Shown: positions 1 to 8,733, numbered from the stretch's first letter. The stretch: DNA of 53,057 nucleotides from UBA7672 sp040398425 (GCA_040398425.1 JBBATZ010000023.1:1-53057), one strand, 5' to 3'. The notes: a model not told the origin generated them from the letters alone. Numbers and translations: made by a program.

Positions 1-221
1 AGAGACCAAGTAGCGATACGGCGGGAGCTCATTCACGAGACATCACGGACGTCCTGCTCATGGTCCTGAAATCGTGGAGCAGTTCATGGCCAGTCCCAAC
101 GGCTCAGATGCGAACGTCAGACGACAAGGCAGCGCCTGGCCGCTGGAGGGCTGTCTGGAGGGACAGCGAAGTCGCTCAAGCGCGCAAGCGGATGACAGGT
201 ATCAGTTTTTGGGCTTGACGA
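1..221. other. left edge, no assignable gene
   Basis: This stretch before the tRNA holds no gene I can support. One plus-strand frame stays open from the edge to about position 219, but its translation is rich in Arg, Ser and Trp and shows no recognisable domain. It could be the tail of a gene that starts outside the window, or chance. Confidence 0.3.
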
Positions 222-308
222 TGGTGCGGGAGGTGGGGGTCGAACCCACAAGTCTGTTAGGACGGTGGATTTTGAGTCCACTGCGTCTGCCAATTCCGCC
301 ACTCCCGC
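222..308 (-). tRNA. tRNA-Leu (anticodon CAA)
   Basis: Read on the minus strand this is a complete class II tRNA. The acceptor stem GCGGGAG pairs with CTCCCGC, the anticodon stem GTGGA/TCCAC encloses the loop CTCAAAA with anticodon CAA, a long variable arm follows, and the T arm is GTGGG/CCCAC around TTCGACC. The 3' CCA is encoded (222-224 on the plus strand). It should decode the UUG leucine codon. Length with CCA is 87 nt, normal for tRNA-Leu. Confidence 0.96.
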
Positions 309-361
309 GCGGGCGGATTGATTAGCGCAAGGATTTGGCGTTGACCAGCGGGCTGGAGGGT

Positions 362-484
362 TCAGCCGATGACGGTGTTTGAAGTCACCATCTGCATGGC
401 GAGATAGGCCCCGAGGAAGACGCACAGGAACCATTGCGGGGCGACCCGCAGGGAGACGGCCTGGATACGACGCAGGGTGCGCAT
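362..484 (-). CDS. possible 40-residue membrane protein
   Basis: A short frame starting at the internal Met (MRTLRRIQAV) gives 40 residues: a basic, helical N-terminus and one hydrophobic segment (about residues 16-33, WFLCVFLGAYLAMQMV). A longer version begins at 574 but its extra N-terminus looks like random translation. There is no convincing ribosome binding site. It lies between the tRNA-Leu and the YqaA gene on the same strand. No homologue is recognised; the basic-then-hydrophobic layout is the only support. Confidence 0.3.
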   Translation of the reverse strand: MRTLRRIQAVSLRVAPQWFLCVFLGAYLAMQMVTSNTVIG

Positions 485-610
485 GGCGATGACCCGGAAC
501 TGAACACGCGGCGCGAGGGACCATCCTTCGCGACAGGACGGTTGTCTCACGCGGATCGCAAATATCCGGTTCACGGATTGCGTAAATTTCGATCGAATTT
601 CTGTTGCTGA

Positions 611-1249
611 CTAATGAATCAGGGCTGCCGCGGCGAAGCCGCCGACCAGGATCACCACGAACAGTAGCATGAAAATGCCGATGCGCTTTTCGATGATCGG
701 CGCGAGTGTCGGGCCGAACTTCTGGAACAGCCAGCCGACGAGCAGGAAGCGCGCGGCGCGTGTGACGAGGCATGAGATGATGAAGATGATCGGGTCGAAA
801 GCCATGGCGCCGGAGACGATCGTCACCAGCTTGAACGGGATGGGGGTGACGCCCTTGAGCAGGATGATCCACACGCCGGCAGCGGCGTAGGACGCCTGCA
901 GCTCGTCGATCTTGCCGGCATAGCCGAAGAAGTTCAGGATGTGTGAGCCGACCGCCTCGAAGAGAAAGAAGCCGATCGCGTAGCCCAGCATGGCTCCGAA
1001 CACCGAGGCGATGGTGCAGCCGAATGCATAGCGGATCCAGCGTTCGGGACGCGCGAAGCACATCGGCGCGAGCATCACATCGGGTGGCACGGGGAAGAAC
1101 GAGCTCTCGGCAAACGAGATCGCATAGAGTGCCGGCTCGGCCTTGTTGCCGGCGGCGAGCCGCATCATCCAGTTGTAAAGCGCGCCGAGCGGTCCCTTCG
1201 CCTTTGGCGTGTGCGGGAGTGCAGGCTCGACGATGGAGGCATCGGTCAT
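611..1249 (-). CDS. YqaA/DedA-like (VTT domain) inner-membrane protein
   Basis: This 212-residue protein belongs to the YqaA branch of the DedA/SNARE-associated (VTT) family, integral membrane proteins linked to lipid or ion homeostasis in the inner membrane. Visible features are an N-terminal amphipathic region (YNWMMRLAAG), the family stretch FAESSFFPVPPDVML (about residues 46-60), a re-entrant region around GVTPIPFKLVTIVSGAM, and at least four hydrophobic segments ending with MLLFVVILVGGFAAAALI. It is divergent from dsbB. In many alphaproteobacteria a gene of this family sits beside dsbB, which supports the call; the substrate is unknown. Confidence 0.82.
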   Translation of the reverse strand: MTDASIVEPALPHTPKAKGPLGALYNWMMRLAAGNKAEPALYAISFAESSFFPVPPDVMLAPMCFARPERWIRYAFGCTIASVFGAMLGYAIGFFLFEAVGSHILNFFGYAGKIDELQASYAAAGVWIILLKGVTPIPFKLVTIVSGAMAFDPIIFIISCLVTRAARFLLVGWLFQKFGPTLAPIIEKRIGIFMLLFVVILVGGFAAAALIH

Positions 1250-1426
1250 GGGGAGATGTTTCGTCCGCGCTTTCGGCGTTCTTGTTTCAAACCGCGCTTA
1301 TCATGCGTCGTGAAGGAAATAACCTGAAGAAGGCGCCACGAAATCGATCTGACGTAGATATTACGTGCTCGCCGCCTGCCGTTTGGTCGCATTGTCGCCG
1401 TGGGAGCCGCGGATAACCTTCAAATC

Positions 1427-1981
1427 ATGAACAAGTTGCCGCTCGACAGGGTAAGGTGGCCGCTCGTCGCCTTGCTGGCGTCTGCGGTGACGTTGTGCTT
1501 CGCCTATTACCTTGAAATCTTTCACAATCAGGCCCCGTGCCAGATGTGCTGGTGGCAGCGCTACGTCTATTTCACGGCGGGGCCGATCGCGCTGGTTGCG
1601 ATCGTGATGAACTGGCGCGGCGCCGGGCCACGGCTGATGAGTTCGCTGTCGATCCTGATTGGCCTTACCTTCCTCGTGGGCTTCTTCATCGCAACCTGGC
1701 ACGCGCTGTTCGAGTGGGACATCGCACCGGGACCGGCCGGGTGTTCGGCGATTGGCGCCGGGGCCTTGCCGACGGACGGGTCGCTGATGGACCTGCTGAG
1801 CAGGCCGCAGGCGATCCCCTCCTGCAAGGATCCGCTGTGGCGTGTGCCGAGCGAGCCGTGGGGACTGTCGATGGCTGGGCTGAATGCGGTATGGTCGCTG
1901 GTCCTCGCTGGGTTGAGCCTGTATGCGGCGAGCCAGCCGCCGATCCTCGCGGATACAGCCAACGAACCGGTGCAGCCTTGA
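1427..1981 (+). CDS. dsbB: disulfide bond formation protein DsbB
   Basis: DsbB is the inner-membrane quinone reductase that reoxidises periplasmic DsbA. The 184-residue protein has four hydrophobic helices, the first redox pair in the family motif CQMCWWQR (Cys38 and Cys41) after TM1, and a second periplasmic Cys pair (Cys106 and Cys133) between TM3 and TM4. I chose the ATG at 1427 because a GTG nine codons upstream adds a polar stretch with no counterpart in the family. Its stop overlaps the start of coq7 by four bases (TTGA), so the two are probably translated together; both proteins depend on the quinone pool. Confidence 0.93.
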   Translation: MNKLPLDRVRWPLVALLASAVTLCFAYYLEIFHNQAPCQMCWWQRYVYFTAGPIALVAIVMNWRGAGPRLMSSLSILIGLTFLVGFFIATWHALFEWDIAPGPAGCSAIGAGALPTDGSLMDLLSRPQAIPSCKDPLWRVPSEPWGLSMAGLNAVWSLVLAGLSLYAASQPPILADTANEPVQP

Positions 1982-2511
1982 GCCTCAGAAACGAACGCCG
2001 GGACGAGATGCTGCGCGTCGATCATGCCGGTGAGTATGGCGCGGTCGCGATCTATCGCGGGCAGCTTGCGGTGTTCGAGCGTCAGCATGGCAAGGAGCGC
2101 ATCATCGGCCAGCTGAAGGGCATGGCGGCCGAGGAACAGAACCATCTCGATGAATTCGACCGGATGCTGGCGGCGGGCCATGTGCGTCCGACGGCGTTGT
2201 CGCCGATCTGGAATGCGGCGGGCTTTGCGCTTGGCGCGGCGACGGCTTTGCTGGGCGAGAAGGCCGCGCATGCGTGCACCGAGGCTGTCGAGACGGTGAT
2301 CGAGGAGCATTATGGCGACCAGGTCACCGAGCTGAACGCCGCGGGCGAAGATGCGCTGGCGGCCAAGATGGCGAAATTCCAGGAAGAGGAAGTCGCGCAC
2401 AAGGATCTCGCGGCAGCTGAGGGCGCAGCCGAAGCGCCGGGCTATCCCCTGCTCTCGGCTTTCATCCGTACGGGCTGCAGGCTCGCGATCCGGATCAGCG
2501 AGAAGATCTAG
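1978..2511 (+). CDS. coq7: Coq7 family 3-demethoxyubiquinol 3-hydroxylase
   Basis: Coq7 is a ferritin-like di-iron monooxygenase that hydroxylates the ubiquinone ring late in ubiquinone synthesis. The 177-residue protein shows the expected carboxylate/His ligand pattern in two halves: RVDHAGEYGA and EEQNHLDEFD, then VETVIEEHYGDQ and EEEVAHKDLA. The most likely start is the TTG at 1978 that overlaps the dsbB stop; the next in-frame ATG is at 2008, just before the conserved LRVDHAGE block, and would shorten the N-terminus by 10 residues. The open frame upstream of 1978 is a shadow of dsbB. Confidence 0.92.
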   Translation: MSLRNERRDEMLRVDHAGEYGAVAIYRGQLAVFERQHGKERIIGQLKGMAAEEQNHLDEFDRMLAAGHVRPTALSPIWNAAGFALGAATALLGEKAAHACTEAVETVIEEHYGDQVTELNAAGEDALAAKMAKFQEEEVAHKDLAAAEGAAEAPGYPLLSAFIRTGCRLAIRISEKI

Positions 2512-2516
2512 CTGCT

Positions 2517-2867
2517 CTAGTGTTTGTGCTCGCCGCGGCCGCACATCAGGTGCGTGTCGGCGCCCATCCACATCAGGCGGACGCCGGGGCTCCAGGTCAG
2601 GGAATGCTCGCCATCGCTCCAGGCGACCTGAACGGGGCCGGACTCTGGCGGCAGGTAGGCGAGCCGGTAGTTGGCGCCATGGAGCCAGACCAGGGCGGCA
2701 ATGCCTTCGCCCGTGTCGGCGAAGGACAGCACCATCTTTGTCCCATCGCTGCACTGGAAGGACGACCCAGCTTCGGGGGCAGTGGTCGGTCCCTGCGCCA
2801 GCGCGGTCGGGCCGACGGCGAGGCAGGCTGCCAGCGTGACGAGTCGGCCGAAGGTGGCGAAGGACAT
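2517..2867 (-). CDS. secreted MliC-like C-type lysozyme inhibitor domain protein
   Basis: The 116-residue product has a signal peptide (hydrophobic residues about 8-24, likely signal peptidase I site after ALA; a Leu-Ala-Ala-Cys at residues 12-15 could alternatively be a lipobox). The mature part matches the MliC/PliC beta-barrel pattern: a Cys near the start (FQCSDGTKM), a hydrophobic strand, SGPVQVAWSDGEHSLTW in place of the usual SGxxY block, and a closing Cys (HLMCGRGEHKH). MliC proteins inhibit C-type lysozyme in the periplasm. It is convergent with coq7, only 5 bp away. The ATG at 2867 is chosen because it opens the signal peptide; the longer frame upstream is unlikely. Confidence 0.72.
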   Translation of the reverse strand: MSFATFGRLVTLAACLAVGPTALAQGPTTAPEAGSSFQCSDGTKMVLSFADTGEGIAALVWLHGANYRLAYLPPESGPVQVAWSDGEHSLTWSPGVRLMWMGADTHLMCGRGEHKH

Positions 2868-3055
2868 GGGAGCTGCCTGATCTGTTCGCGATGAGAGTGC
2901 GCGATGAAGGGTGGGCGTGCAAGTCTCGCATGCGGGCATGCGGGGGCGACCTCGGACTCCAGTGCGCTGAGGTGGGCGTTCTGGGTTTTCGTCAAACGTG
3001 AATGCCAAGGCGGTCCGCGACAGCTGAGGCTGCCCCTGCCCGGGCATTCGCTCCT

Positions 3056-3133
3056 CGATTTGATCCCCCGGATCAAATCGCGCCTTCGGCACGGTCGCTC
3101 ATCCCCTCCGAGGCGCGAAGCGAGACGGAGGGG
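3056..3133. repeat. pair of palindromic repeats
   Basis: Two inverted repeats lie side by side. The first has 11-bp perfect arms CGATTTGATCC / GGATCAAATCG (3056-3066, 3070-3080) with a 3-nt loop. The second has 8-bp arms CCCCTCCG / CGGAGGGG (3103-3110, 3126-3133). The layout resembles dispersed intergenic palindromes of alphaproteobacteria. Neither is followed by a T run, so they are not simple terminators. Confidence 0.55.
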
Positions 3134-3341
3134 GCGCGGCGTTTGCAGCGTCGCTTTCGCTGATGGCGAAACGCGCGCGCAGGTCTTCGACACAGGCCTC
3201 GACATGGGCGTTCATTTCGCGACAGGCACCAGAGCAGGCGCGGTAGCGATCGCAGGTCTCCTCCCAGGTCTCTGAGGCGGGCACGAGATGGAAGACCACT
3301 CCGCATACATTCAGGCCAAGGCGGCGATAGGCTTGCGCCAC
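3099..3341 (-). CDS. doubtful cysteine-rich small protein
   Basis: An 80-residue frame with five Cys residues, four of them in a predicted helical stretch (about residues 30-50: ETCDRYRACSGAC, then VEACVEDLRARF). I recognise no family. The first 30 bases overlap the end of the next upstream frame, and the last 12 codons and the stop lie within the palindromic repeat at 3103-3133, which argues for either a repeat-extended C-terminus or a false gene. No clear ribosome binding site. GTG or ATG starts further in are possible. Confidence 0.33.
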   Translation of the reverse strand: MAQAYRRLGLNVCGVVFHLVPASETWEETCDRYRACSGACREMNAHVEACVEDLRARFAISESDAANAAPPPSRFAPRRG

Positions 3342-3541
3342 AGGGCGAAAGCAAGAAGCGCTTCGGCGTGCGCGAGCAGGATGGAGAAGTCGTCATACGT
3401 GCTCTGGCGGACCTTCTTGCCGGACGCAGCGCAGCGTCCGTTGGTGATCACCAGGATCATCAACGACCAGAAGCTGATCACGACGCCCAGCAGCGCTGGC
3501 ACATTACGCAACAGCCAGCAGGGCAGGCCTCGGCGTTTCAT
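3311..3541 (-). CDS. doubtful small membrane protein
   Basis: Starting at MKRRGLPCW gives 76 residues with a basic N-terminus and one strong hydrophobic segment (VPALLGVVISFWSLMILVI, about residues 13-31), then a polar stretch and a second weakly hydrophobic helix ending in ALWRKPIAALA. This looks like an inner-membrane protein but no family is recognised and no ribosome binding site is evident. It overlaps the start of the cysteine-rich frame downstream. The 2868-3693 interval otherwise holds only the palindromic repeats. Confidence 0.4.
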   Translation of the reverse strand: MKRRGLPCWLLRNVPALLGVVISFWSLMILVITNGRCAASGKKVRQSTYDDFSILLAHAEALLAFALWRKPIAALA

Positions 3542-3693
3542 GGGCGCGATTTTAAGCGCGCTGGGAGCCCGGCCGGTTTGCGTCGCGGTTTCCCGCATGT
3601 TTTTGCGGGCAAGCGATTGAGATTACGGTGGAAGATTTCTTCCCGTCCGCCGAATCTGGACACCCGGCTTCCAACAAAATGCGGGGTAACTCG

Positions 3694-4833
3694 CTACTCG
3701 GCGGCCTGGGAGGCAGAGTCGCGGGCGGCGCGGAGGATGGCGGCGCGTGCTTCGACCTGCGCCACGATCTTGTCGATCATGTCGGCGTTGGAGACTTTGT
3801 GGTCTGGCTTGCCTGAGACGTACATCATGCCGGCGTCCTTGCCGCCGCCGGTGAAGCCGAGGTCGGTCATGGTAGCTTCGCCGGGGCCGTTGACGACGCA
3901 GCCGATGATGGAGAGCGAGATCGGCTCCGAAATGTGGGCGAGGCGTTGCTCCAGCGCTTCGACGGTGCGGATCACGTCGAAGCCCTGACGCGCGCAGCTC
4001 GGGCACGAGATGATGTTGACGCCTCTGGTGCGCAGGCCGAGCGATTTAAGAATCTCGTAGCCGGCCTTGATCTCTTCGACCGGCTCCGCGGAGAGCGAGA
4101 CGCGGATGGTGTCGCCAATGCCGGCCCAGAGCATCGAGCCGATGCCGATGGCCGATTTGACAGTGCCGGTGCGCAGGCCGCCGGCTTCGGTGACGCCGAG
4201 ATGGAGCGGCGCGTCGGTGGCGTCGGCAAGCTGGTGGTAGGCAGCGACGGTGAGGAACGGGTCTGAGGCCTTCACCGAAATCTTGTATTCGTGGAAGTCG
4301 TTGTCATCGAGGATGCGGGCGTGATCGAGCGCGCTTTCGACCATCGCTTCAGGGCATGGCTCGCCGTATTTCTCGAGCAGGTGGCGTTCGAGGCTGCCGC
4401 CATTCACGCCGATACGCATGGAGCAGCCATGGTCCTTGGCGGCCTGGATGACTTCGCGCACGCGTTGGGCGTTACCGATATTGCCGGGGTTGATGCGCAG
4501 GCACGCAGCGCCGGCCTTGGCGGCCTCGATGCCGCGTTTGTAGTGGAAGTGGATGTCGGCGACGATCGGCACCTTCGCGGCGCGGCAGATCTCCGGCATC
4601 GCGGCGGTGGACTCTTCGTCGGGGCATGAGACGCGGACGATGTCGGCGCCGGCTTCTTCGAGGCCGCGGATCTGTTCGATGGTGGCCTTCGCGTCCGAGG
4701 TCGGCGTGTTGGTCATCGACTGGACAGTGATCGGCGCATCGCCCCCGACCAGCACATTGCCGACGCGGATCTGACGCGACTTGCGCCGCGTGATGGTGCG
4801 CCAGGGGCGGAGGTGGTGGATGTCTTGGCTCAT
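3694..4833 (-). CDS. ispG: 4-hydroxy-3-methylbut-2-enyl diphosphate synthase IspG (GcpE)
   Basis: IspG carries out the reductive ring opening of methylerythritol cyclodiphosphate to HMBPP in the MEP isoprenoid pathway in the cytosol, using a [4Fe-4S] cluster. The 379-residue protein is a normal bacterial-length enzyme. The TIM-barrel half holds VGGDAPITVQSMTNT and VADIHFHYKRGIEAAKAG. The cluster ligands are Cys277 and Cys280 (SCPSCAR) and Cys312 (IGCVVNGPGEA), with the conserved Glu319. It is followed upstream by the rodZ-like gene on the same strand with a 114-bp gap, an arrangement seen in other proteobacteria. Confidence 0.97.
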   Translation of the reverse strand: MSQDIHHLRPWRTITRRKSRQIRVGNVLVGGDAPITVQSMTNTPTSDAKATIEQIRGLEEAGADIVRVSCPDEESTAAMPEICRAAKVPIVADIHFHYKRGIEAAKAGAACLRINPGNIGNAQRVREVIQAAKDHGCSMRIGVNGGSLERHLLEKYGEPCPEAMVESALDHARILDDNDFHEYKISVKASDPFLTVAAYHQLADATDAPLHLGVTEAGGLRTGTVKSAIGIGSMLWAGIGDTIRVSLSAEPVEEIKAGYEILKSLGLRTRGVNIISCPSCARQGFDVIRTVEALEQRLAHISEPISLSIIGCVVNGPGEATMTDLGFTGGGKDAGMMYVSGKPDHKVSNADMIDKIVAQVEARAAILRAARDSASQAAE

Positions 4834-4947
4834 GGTGCGCCTGGGTCAGCCGATCGCAGACTTTTGGCCCTTCCTGCCTGCTCCGTAAAGACAACGGCCG
4901 CACGACATGGGGTCACGCGGCCGCCCAAAAGCGAGATTTGGTCTGGA

Positions 4948-6171
4948 TTACTGGCCTGGCGCGGCCGGCTGGACCTGATCCGGATACGCATCGAGCGCCG
5001 GATCACGTACGGGAGGAGCGATTACTTCCGGCTTGGCCGGCGCGGGCGCGGTGTTGGTCGCCGGGGCCGGTTGCGAAGGCTTGGCCGGTTTAGGCCTGGC
5101 AGGCGCCGGTTTGGCGCCCGGGGTCGCCGGAGCGCCGGGCGTCTGCGGGTAGGCGGCCAGCGCGGGATCGGGCAGGCCATCGACCGTTGTGGCGGCCGGA
5201 TCAACCGGCGGGGCGATGACGATGGGCTGGCGCTGGGCTGCGAGGTCGACGTTCTGCGAGTAAACCGGGCCGCCTTCAGGCTGCAGCAGGCCGAGCGACT
5301 GGTCGCCCAGGCGCCATTCGAAGGCTGCGCCGTCTTCGGCCGACACCGTGAACCCGGCGCCGACACGCACGACGAAGAACTCGCCGGGATTGTAGTTGCG
5401 GTGGACGTACTTGTCGCCCTTGGCGGAGCGCACTTCGAGCATGGAACGCTTCAGCGCGACGATGCGCAGTTGCGGGGCAGCGGGTTCGGCGGCAGCGCCA
5501 GCCCCCGGCGTTGTGGAAGATGCGTCCGTGAGGGCCGAGGTGGACTTGTCGCCATTGTTGAGCATCAGCATCGCGCCGGCGCCGACAAGCGCGACGACCA
5601 GAATGCCAAGCACGGGGGCCGCGACCGGCAGCTTGCGCGTCTTGGACGAGGCCGGCTGGACGATCTCGACCTTCTCGGGGTCTTTCAGGATCGCCGCGCA
5701 CTCGGACAGGTAACGGTCGAGCGTCGTCTGCTCGTCCATGCCGAGGAAGCGGGCGTAGGATTTGATGTAGCCCTTGGCGTAGACCGGCGCGCCGAGCAGG
5801 CCCGGCGTCATCTCCTCGATGGCGCGCAGGTGGCTGAGGTGGACGCGGGTTTCGCGGGAGACCTGTTCCAGCGTGAAGCCGGTGTTCTCGCGAGCGGCGC
5901 GGATCTCGTCGCCGATGCGCTGGTGCACGACAGGACCGGCGGCGAGCTCAGCATCGGCATCGGTCACGACGCGGAGGTGCGGCGCGGACCGGCGCGCGCG
6001 CGTCTCGGCTTCTTCCTTGATGGAGGCGGGAGTCGGGATGGCGGATACGGTCGAGACCGGAGAATCGGGTGTCCCGGCTTCGTGTTCGCCTATCGCGGGA
6101 ATTGTCTCATCCGCAGGCGAATTGGGGTTGGTATCGTCCTTGGCCACGCCGCTCATGTGTTTGTCCGACAC
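4948..6171 (-). CDS. rodZ: RodZ-like helix-turn-helix membrane protein with DUF4115 domain
   Basis: RodZ links MreB filaments to the membrane and helps set cell shape. This 407-residue protein has an acidic N-terminal extension, a HTH_25 domain (about 83-145, with IGDEIRAARENTGFTLEQVS and VYAKGYIKSYARFLGMD), one membrane helix (about 181-204) and a periplasmic DUF4115-like domain (about 235-310). The C-terminal 90 residues are rich in Pro and Ala and hold two copies of a short motif, VIAPPV...DPALxAYPxQ. The start is uncertain: the GTG at 6171 and the ATG at 6156 both lack a strong ribosome binding site. It is next to ispG, a common pairing. The domain order is clear; a shape role is inferred from the family. 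Confidence 0.82.
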   Translation of the reverse strand: MSDKHMSGVAKDDTNPNSPADETIPAIGEHEAGTPDSPVSTVSAIPTPASIKEEAETRARRSAPHLRVVTDADAELAAGPVVHQRIGDEIRAARENTGFTLEQVSRETRVHLSHLRAIEEMTPGLLGAPVYAKGYIKSYARFLGMDEQTTLDRYLSECAAILKDPEKVEIVQPASSKTRKLPVAAPVLGILVVALVGAGAMLMLNNGDKSTSALTDASSTTPGAGAAAEPAAPQLRIVALKRSMLEVRSAKGDKYVHRNYNPGEFFVVRVGAGFTVSAEDGAAFEWRLGDQSLGLLQPEGGPVYSQNVDLAAQRQPIVIAPPVDPAATTVDGLPDPALAAYPQTPGAPATPGAKPAPARPKPAKPSQPAPATNTAPAPAKPEVIAPPVRDPALDAYPDQVQPAAPGQ

Positions 6172-6267
6172 GGGAAGGCAAATCCTCGAGGAACTGCCTT
6201 ACCGCCTTAACGCCACCCACCCTAACAGATGATTAGCAAGTTAAGGCCCGGTGATTACTGCCACAAC

Positions 6268-8559
6268 CTAAATCTTCAGCCCGAGCTCGTTCGCGACACT
6301 TAACAATGCGTTACGTATCGACGGTTCCGAACTGTCGAGCAGTCCTTGCACACGCGGCGCCAGCACCGACATGTCGATGGAACGGATCAGCAGCTTGATC
6401 GGCGCGACGCGGGCCGCCTGCATCGACAGCTTGCGATAACCGAGCGCGGCCAGGGTGATGGCCTCGAGCGGACGGCCACCCGCCTCGCCGCAGACCGTGA
6501 TCGGGAGTTCCGCCTCGTCGGCGCGCTGGCGCATGCGGAGGAGGAGGCGGAGGGCTGGGCGGGAGAGGATGTCGTACCGGCCTGCGAGGCGGGCGTTGTC
6601 GCGGTCGGCGGCGAAGAAGAACTGCATCAGGTCATTCGTCCCGATGGAGAGGAAATCGGCCTTGCCCTTGAGCTGGTCGATCGAGAAGGCCAGCGAGGGG
6701 GTCTCAACCATGGCGCCGACCTGCAGCCGGTTGGGCAGGTCGCGGCCGAACTTGATCGCCCACTCCATTTCGCTGTCGAGAAGACGGCGGGCGGCTTCGA
6801 ACTCCTCCACGGTGGTGACCATGGGGAACATGAGCCTGAGGGTCTTGCCGCGGGAGGCGCGGATAAGGGCACGGAGCTGGCGGCGGAAGAAGAACGGGTG
6901 GTCTAGCGCCATGCGGAGGGCGCGCCAGCCGAGCGCCGGGTTCTCTTCCCGCTCCCGCCGTCCCATGAACGGAGCGATCTTGTCGCCGCCAAGATCGATG
7001 GTGCGGAAGGTGACCGGGCGTTCCCCTGCCCGTTCGATCACGGATTTGTAGAAGGTCGACTGTTCGTCGAGGCCGGGCATGGTCTCGGACGCCATGAACT
7101 GGAACTCGGTGCGGAACAGGCCAACGCCCTTGGCCCCGACGGTATCGAGATGGTCCAGGTCGAACGACAGTCCGGCATTGATGTAGAGGTCGACCTCCAC
7201 ACCATCGGTGGTGGTGGCCGGTTCGTCCTTCAGGCGGCCGAGTTCGACCTGCGTCTGTTCGGACAGGGCGAGGCGGGCCTGGAAGTTGGCGGTGATTTCG
7301 GCGGCGGGCCTGATCTGGACGACGCCGCCATCGCCATCGACGATCATGACGTCGCCCTCTTCCGCGCGCGTCACCAGGCCGGTGAGGCCGCCAACGGCGG
7401 GAACGCCCATGGCGCGGGCAACAATGGCGGCGTGCGAGCCGGCGCCGGCTTCTTCCAAGGCAATGCCGGCGAGCTGGGCGTCGCGGTATTCGAGCAGTTC
7501 AGCGGGGCCGATCCGGCTGGCGACGAGGATCGAGCCCGGAGGAGCAACCCTGCCCTCCCCGTCGTCGCCGGCAAGCTGGCGCAGGAGGCGGTTCTCGAGG
7601 TCTTCGAGGTCGTGCAGGCGCTCGCGCAGCAGGCTGTCGCGGGCGCTTTCAAGGCGGGCGCGGTGTTCACGGCGGACCCGATCGACGGCGGCTTCGGCCG
7701 AGAGGCCGGTACGCACAGCTTCGACCAGACGAGCCTCCCAGCTCGGGTCGTGCGCAAACAGGCGGTAGGTTTCCAGCACGTCGCGGCTTTCGCCGAACAG
7801 GACCGGGCCGGCGCGCGTGAGCATGGCGTCGATATTGGCGCGCAGGGCTTCCAGCGAGTCGTTGAGGCGGCGTTCTTCCAGTTCCGCATCGGCAGCAAAC
7901 AGCCGGGCAGGAGGGACTACCGGATCGTAGAGGTGGACTTTGCCGGAGGCGAGACCTTCGTTGAGCGTTCGGCCGCGCAGTTCGACCGGGCGGGTCTGGC
8001 GCAGGCCGGCGCTGAGCGTGTCGGCGGCGGCGGCGACGAGTTCGGCCAGCACCATCGCCACGGTCTGCAGCGCTTCGGCTTCTTCATCGTCGTAGGCGCG
8101 TTCGGTGCGGTTCTGGACGACCAGCACGCCGAGCACGCGGCCGCCGCGCAGGATCGGCACGCCAAGGAAGGAGTGGAACGGATCTTCGCCTGTTTCCGGC
8201 CGGTAGGAAAAGCGCGGGTGCGAGAAGGCATCGGTGAGGCGAAGCGGGCGGGCCGTCGAGGAAACAAGGCCAACGAGGCCTTCATTATCCTTCATTCGCG
8301 TGCGGCCTACGGCTTCGGGGCGGAGGCCCTGGGTCGCCATCAGAAGCAGGCTTTCGTCTTCCGTCCTCAGGTAGATCGAGCAGACGTCAGCGACCATGGT
8401 GTTGGCGATGAGTTCCACCACACGTTCGAGCCGCTTGGGGTCCTGCGCCTGATTGGCCATGAGGGCGCGCAGGCGCGACAGCAAAAGCTTCGCCCCGCCG
8501 CCCACATGGCTGCGTTGCTGGGGCCCTCCCTTGTCGCCTGGTCTGCCGCTTCCAGTCAC
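6268..8559 (-). CDS. ptsP: phosphoenolpyruvate--protein phosphotransferase PtsP (EI-Ntr)
   Basis: PtsP starts the nitrogen-related phosphotransferase relay, taking phosphate from PEP and passing it to NPr. The 763-residue protein has an N-terminal GAF domain (about 25-170), the enzyme I N-terminal region, the phosphohistidine loop GSHAAIVARAMGVPAVGG with His376, and the C-terminal PEP-binding barrel (GLFRTEFQFM, FRTIDLGGDK, DFLSIGTNDLMQF, CGEAGGRP). Length fits EI-Ntr rather than sugar EI. The GTG start at 8559 has GGAG eight bases upstream. It follows lysC on the same strand, with a 174-bp gap holding a G/C-rich hairpin near 8700; this pairing is frequent in alphaproteobacteria. Confidence 0.95.
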   Translation of the reverse strand: MTGSGRPGDKGGPQQRSHVGGGAKLLLSRLRALMANQAQDPKRLERVVELIANTMVADVCSIYLRTEDESLLLMATQGLRPEAVGRTRMKDNEGLVGLVSSTARPLRLTDAFSHPRFSYRPETGEDPFHSFLGVPILRGGRVLGVLVVQNRTERAYDDEEAEALQTVAMVLAELVAAAADTLSAGLRQTRPVELRGRTLNEGLASGKVHLYDPVVPPARLFAADAELEERRLNDSLEALRANIDAMLTRAGPVLFGESRDVLETYRLFAHDPSWEARLVEAVRTGLSAEAAVDRVRREHRARLESARDSLLRERLHDLEDLENRLLRQLAGDDGEGRVAPPGSILVASRIGPAELLEYRDAQLAGIALEEAGAGSHAAIVARAMGVPAVGGLTGLVTRAEEGDVMIVDGDGGVVQIRPAAEITANFQARLALSEQTQVELGRLKDEPATTTDGVEVDLYINAGLSFDLDHLDTVGAKGVGLFRTEFQFMASETMPGLDEQSTFYKSVIERAGERPVTFRTIDLGGDKIAPFMGRREREENPALGWRALRMALDHPFFFRRQLRALIRASRGKTLRLMFPMVTTVEEFEAARRLLDSEMEWAIKFGRDLPNRLQVGAMVETPSLAFSIDQLKGKADFLSIGTNDLMQFFFAADRDNARLAGRYDILSRPALRLLLRMRQRADEAELPITVCGEAGGRPLEAITLAALGYRKLSMQAARVAPIKLLIRSIDMSVLAPRVQGLLDSSEPSIRNALLSVANELGLKI

Positions 8560-8733
8560 TTAGGCCGCTCCACGTCTGCATCCGCAAAGCGGAAGTAGTG
8601 GCCGTTCTCGGGCCCAATTAGGGCGCCGCAGGGGACAAGACACGGGGAACGAATAAATAGTCCCCCCTGCGCACCGTCCCCATTCCGGGTTCGCCGTCGA
8701 TCCCCCGATCCTGGCGGGGGGAAGACGCTCTAC

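Noticed and set aside
1352..1366. A short palindrome ACGTA-N5-TACGT between yqaA-like and dsbB genes
   Set aside because: Five-base arms occur easily by chance; no regulator is implied.
3592..3609. A small hairpin CCCGCA / TGCGGG
   Set aside because: Only six pairs and no T run on either side; too weak to call a terminator.
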